From NCBI GenBank assembly GCA_011042755.1, contig DRBY01000034.1, forward strand, positions 1 to 7,505: DNA of 7,505 nucleotides, given 5' to 3'. The position numbers were made by a program, and so were the translations under genes. This DNA is from Thermoproteota archaeon (GTDB taxonomy: Archaea > Thermoproteota > Korarchaeia > Korarchaeales > Korarchaeaceae). Under the pieces are notes generated by a model. The model searched no databases, had not been told where the DNA came from, and was given only the letters and a program-made list of their open reading frames with translations. This document shows, one piece after another, positions 6,555 through 7,505 of the stretch. Each line of letters begins with the position of its first letter. The first letter of the stretch is position 1.

Positions 6555-7373
6555 ATGCGTGGTGACCCCATAGCAAAAGCCTACATATTCGTCAGAGAGG
6601 ACAACGAGTCGGCTCTCAGACTCGCTAACAAGACGACGGAGTTCCTAGTGGAGAAGGGAGTCGAGGTCATCAGAGAGAGTGAAGAAGCACCCAAAGCCGA
6701 TAGAGGTTCTGTTGTGATAGCTATCGGGGGAGATGGGACTCTATTGAAAGCTTATCACACCACGAGGGGGCGCCTGCCCATCATAGGAGTAAAGGATGGA
6801 ACTTACGGCCTTCTAATGGAGCTCAACGAGAGGAATCTATTCTTCGGCCTCGAGAGATTATGTAACGGAAACTACGAGGTAGTGATCCATCCCTCAGTCG
6901 ACCTTGTTGGAGCCGACATCTCCCCAGCCGTGAATGAAGTGCTGTTAGCTTGTGGTATAAGAGGCAAAGCGAGTAAAATCTCCGTCTTTATTGAAGATAT
7001 TCTGATTAATAAATTCATATCTGACGGCTTAATCTTCGCAAGCCCGCTGGGAACCACGGCTTACTCTCTCTCGGTTGGGGGACCCCTCTTAGATCCAAGG
7101 GTCCACGCGCTAGTCGTGACACCCCTCGCAGCCTGGCCACCCAGCATGACAATCCCGGTAAACTCAGTAGTTCTCCCTCCGAGCACGGAAGTGACTGTGA
7201 AGTCAACTAGGAGGCTCGTGGCAATAGTGGATGGACAGGTTGAAGTACCCGTCGGGACTGAAGCCAGAGTGAGGTTAACGAGAGAGGGAGTGAGGTTCGC
7301 TCACGTGTACCGCGAGCCAGAGAGCTTTTACAGCCGGATAGTCGAGAGGGTCGGGCGGAAGGTCAATCTTTAG
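6555..7373 (+). CDS. nadK: NAD kinase (ATP/polyphosphate-NAD kinase family)
   Basis: Phosphorylates NAD to NADP in the cytosol; whether ATP or polyphosphate is the donor cannot be told here. From ATG 6555 the product is 272 residues, normal for the family. Motifs: AIGGDGTLLKAY (56-67) with the catalytic Asp of GGDGT; GVKDGTYGLLMEL (78-90), where most members have GxNxGxLGFL; VNEVLL (126-131), the NE motif; SDGLIFASPLGTTAYS (156-171) and GGPLLDP (175-181), the NAD-binding glycine-rich region; VVTPLAAW (187-194); and DGQ (226-228). The frame stays open back to an ATG at 6486, but the extra 23 residues (MLSSCIPVTLLL...) do not resemble the family, would run through the promoter box, and overlap the gins23 start. 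The AKAYIFVRED segment of the shorter protein fits the first family strand. No ribosome-binding site lies at normal distance, consistent with a leaderless mRNA. It diverges from gins23 and precedes a tRNA gene. Confidence 0.92.
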   Translation: MRGDPIAKAYIFVREDNESALRLANKTTEFLVEKGVEVIRESEEAPKADRGSVVIAIGGDGTLLKAYHTTRGRLPIIGVKDGTYGLLMELNERNLFFGLERLCNGNYEVVIHPSVDLVGADISPAVNEVLLACGIRGKASKISVFIEDILINKFISDGLIFASPLGTTAYSLSVGGPLLDPRVHALVVTPLAAWPPSMTIPVNSVVLPPSTEVTVKSTRRLVAIVDGQVEVPVGTEARVRLTREGVRFAHVYREPESFYSRIVERVGRKVNL

Positions 7374-7378
7374 CCTTA

Positions 7379-7398
7379 GGGAAAAACCTCATATACGC
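7379..7398 (+). promoter_or_regulatory. Probable promoter of tRNA-Leu
   Basis: Between the nadK stop and the tRNA, the stretch GGGAAAAACC is followed by TCATATAC (7389-7396). Its centre is about 25 bases before the mature tRNA 5' end at 7418, the spacing of an archaeal BRE/TATA pair, which would give a transcript with little or no 5' leader. This suggests that the tRNA is transcribed separately from nadK. Based on spacing and composition only. Confidence 0.5.
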
Positions 7399-7417
7399 AC
7401 GCTGGTAGTAGAGCTGG

Positions 7418-7505
7418 GCGGGGGTGGCCGAGCCAGGTCAAAGGCGGCGGACTCAAGATCCGCTCCCTTAGGGGTTCGTGGGTTCAAATCCCACCCCCCG
7501 CACCA
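7418..7505 (+). tRNA. tRNA-Leu (anticodon CAA)
   Basis: Folds by hand into a complete type II cloverleaf. Acceptor GCGGGGG (7418-7424) pairs with CCCCCGC (7495-7501), A73 at 7502, and CCA is encoded at 7503-7505. U8 and G9 are followed by a D stem GCC/GGC (7427-7429 with 7443-7445) and a loop containing GG. The anticodon stem GCGGA/TCCGC (7447-7451 with 7459-7463) encloses CTCAAGA, with anticodon CAA at 7454-7456 reading UUG. A 14-base variable arm (7464-7477, TCCC-TTA-GGGG core) identifies a leucine/serine-type tRNA. The T stem GTGGG/CCCAC (7478-7482 with 7490-7494) holds the TTCAAAT loop. There is no intron. The window ends exactly at the CCA. Confidence 0.97.

Noticed and set aside
7374..7417. 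Terminator between nadK and the tRNA
   Set aside because: There is no clear T-run or strong hairpin; the short AT-rich part is better explained as the tRNA promoter.

Overview
This window reads as a thermophilic archaeon, probably of the TACK/Thermoproteota-Korarchaeota side. It carries an archaeal-type MCM helicase, a Gins23 subunit, a Hel308 superfamily 2 helicase and a tRNA-Leu. Likely promoters are TATA boxes about 25 bases upstream of the starts, arginine codons are mostly AGA/AGG, and genes are tightly packed. I cannot name the genus from sequence alone.

The minus strand holds a compact run, transcribed right to left from about 6500: gins23 (5929-6486), mcm (2505-5942, overlapping gins23 by 14 bases), hel308 (328-2484, after a 20-base gap) and the 5' part of purB (1-323, starting 4 bases after the hel308 stop and leaving the window). 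The first three genes serve DNA replication and fork repair: the MCM motor, a subunit of the GINS complex that works with it, and a helicase thought to act on stalled forks. purB encodes a purine-synthesis enzyme and looks like a passenger in the operon.

The most distinctive element is a 444-residue intein (3570-4901) inserted inside the MCM ATP-binding Walker A motif, between Lys and Ser of GDPGTAK/S. Its splicing ends look intact. Its LAGLIDADG homing-endonuclease core looks damaged, with Arg where the first catalytic acid should be. A helix-turn-helix-like segment follows the endonuclease core.

On the plus strand a divergently transcribed NAD kinase (best start 6555, end 7373) is followed by tRNA-Leu(CAA) (7418-7505) with an encoded CCA end. 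The NAD kinase and gins23 share a very short intergenic region with one near-palindromic AT-rich box that is correctly spaced for both genes. There is no stretch over 300 bases without a gene. I found no CRISPR array, transposon or rRNA. The window is mostly conserved housekeeping genes; the intein is its main novelty, and I did not find a new defence or mobile system.
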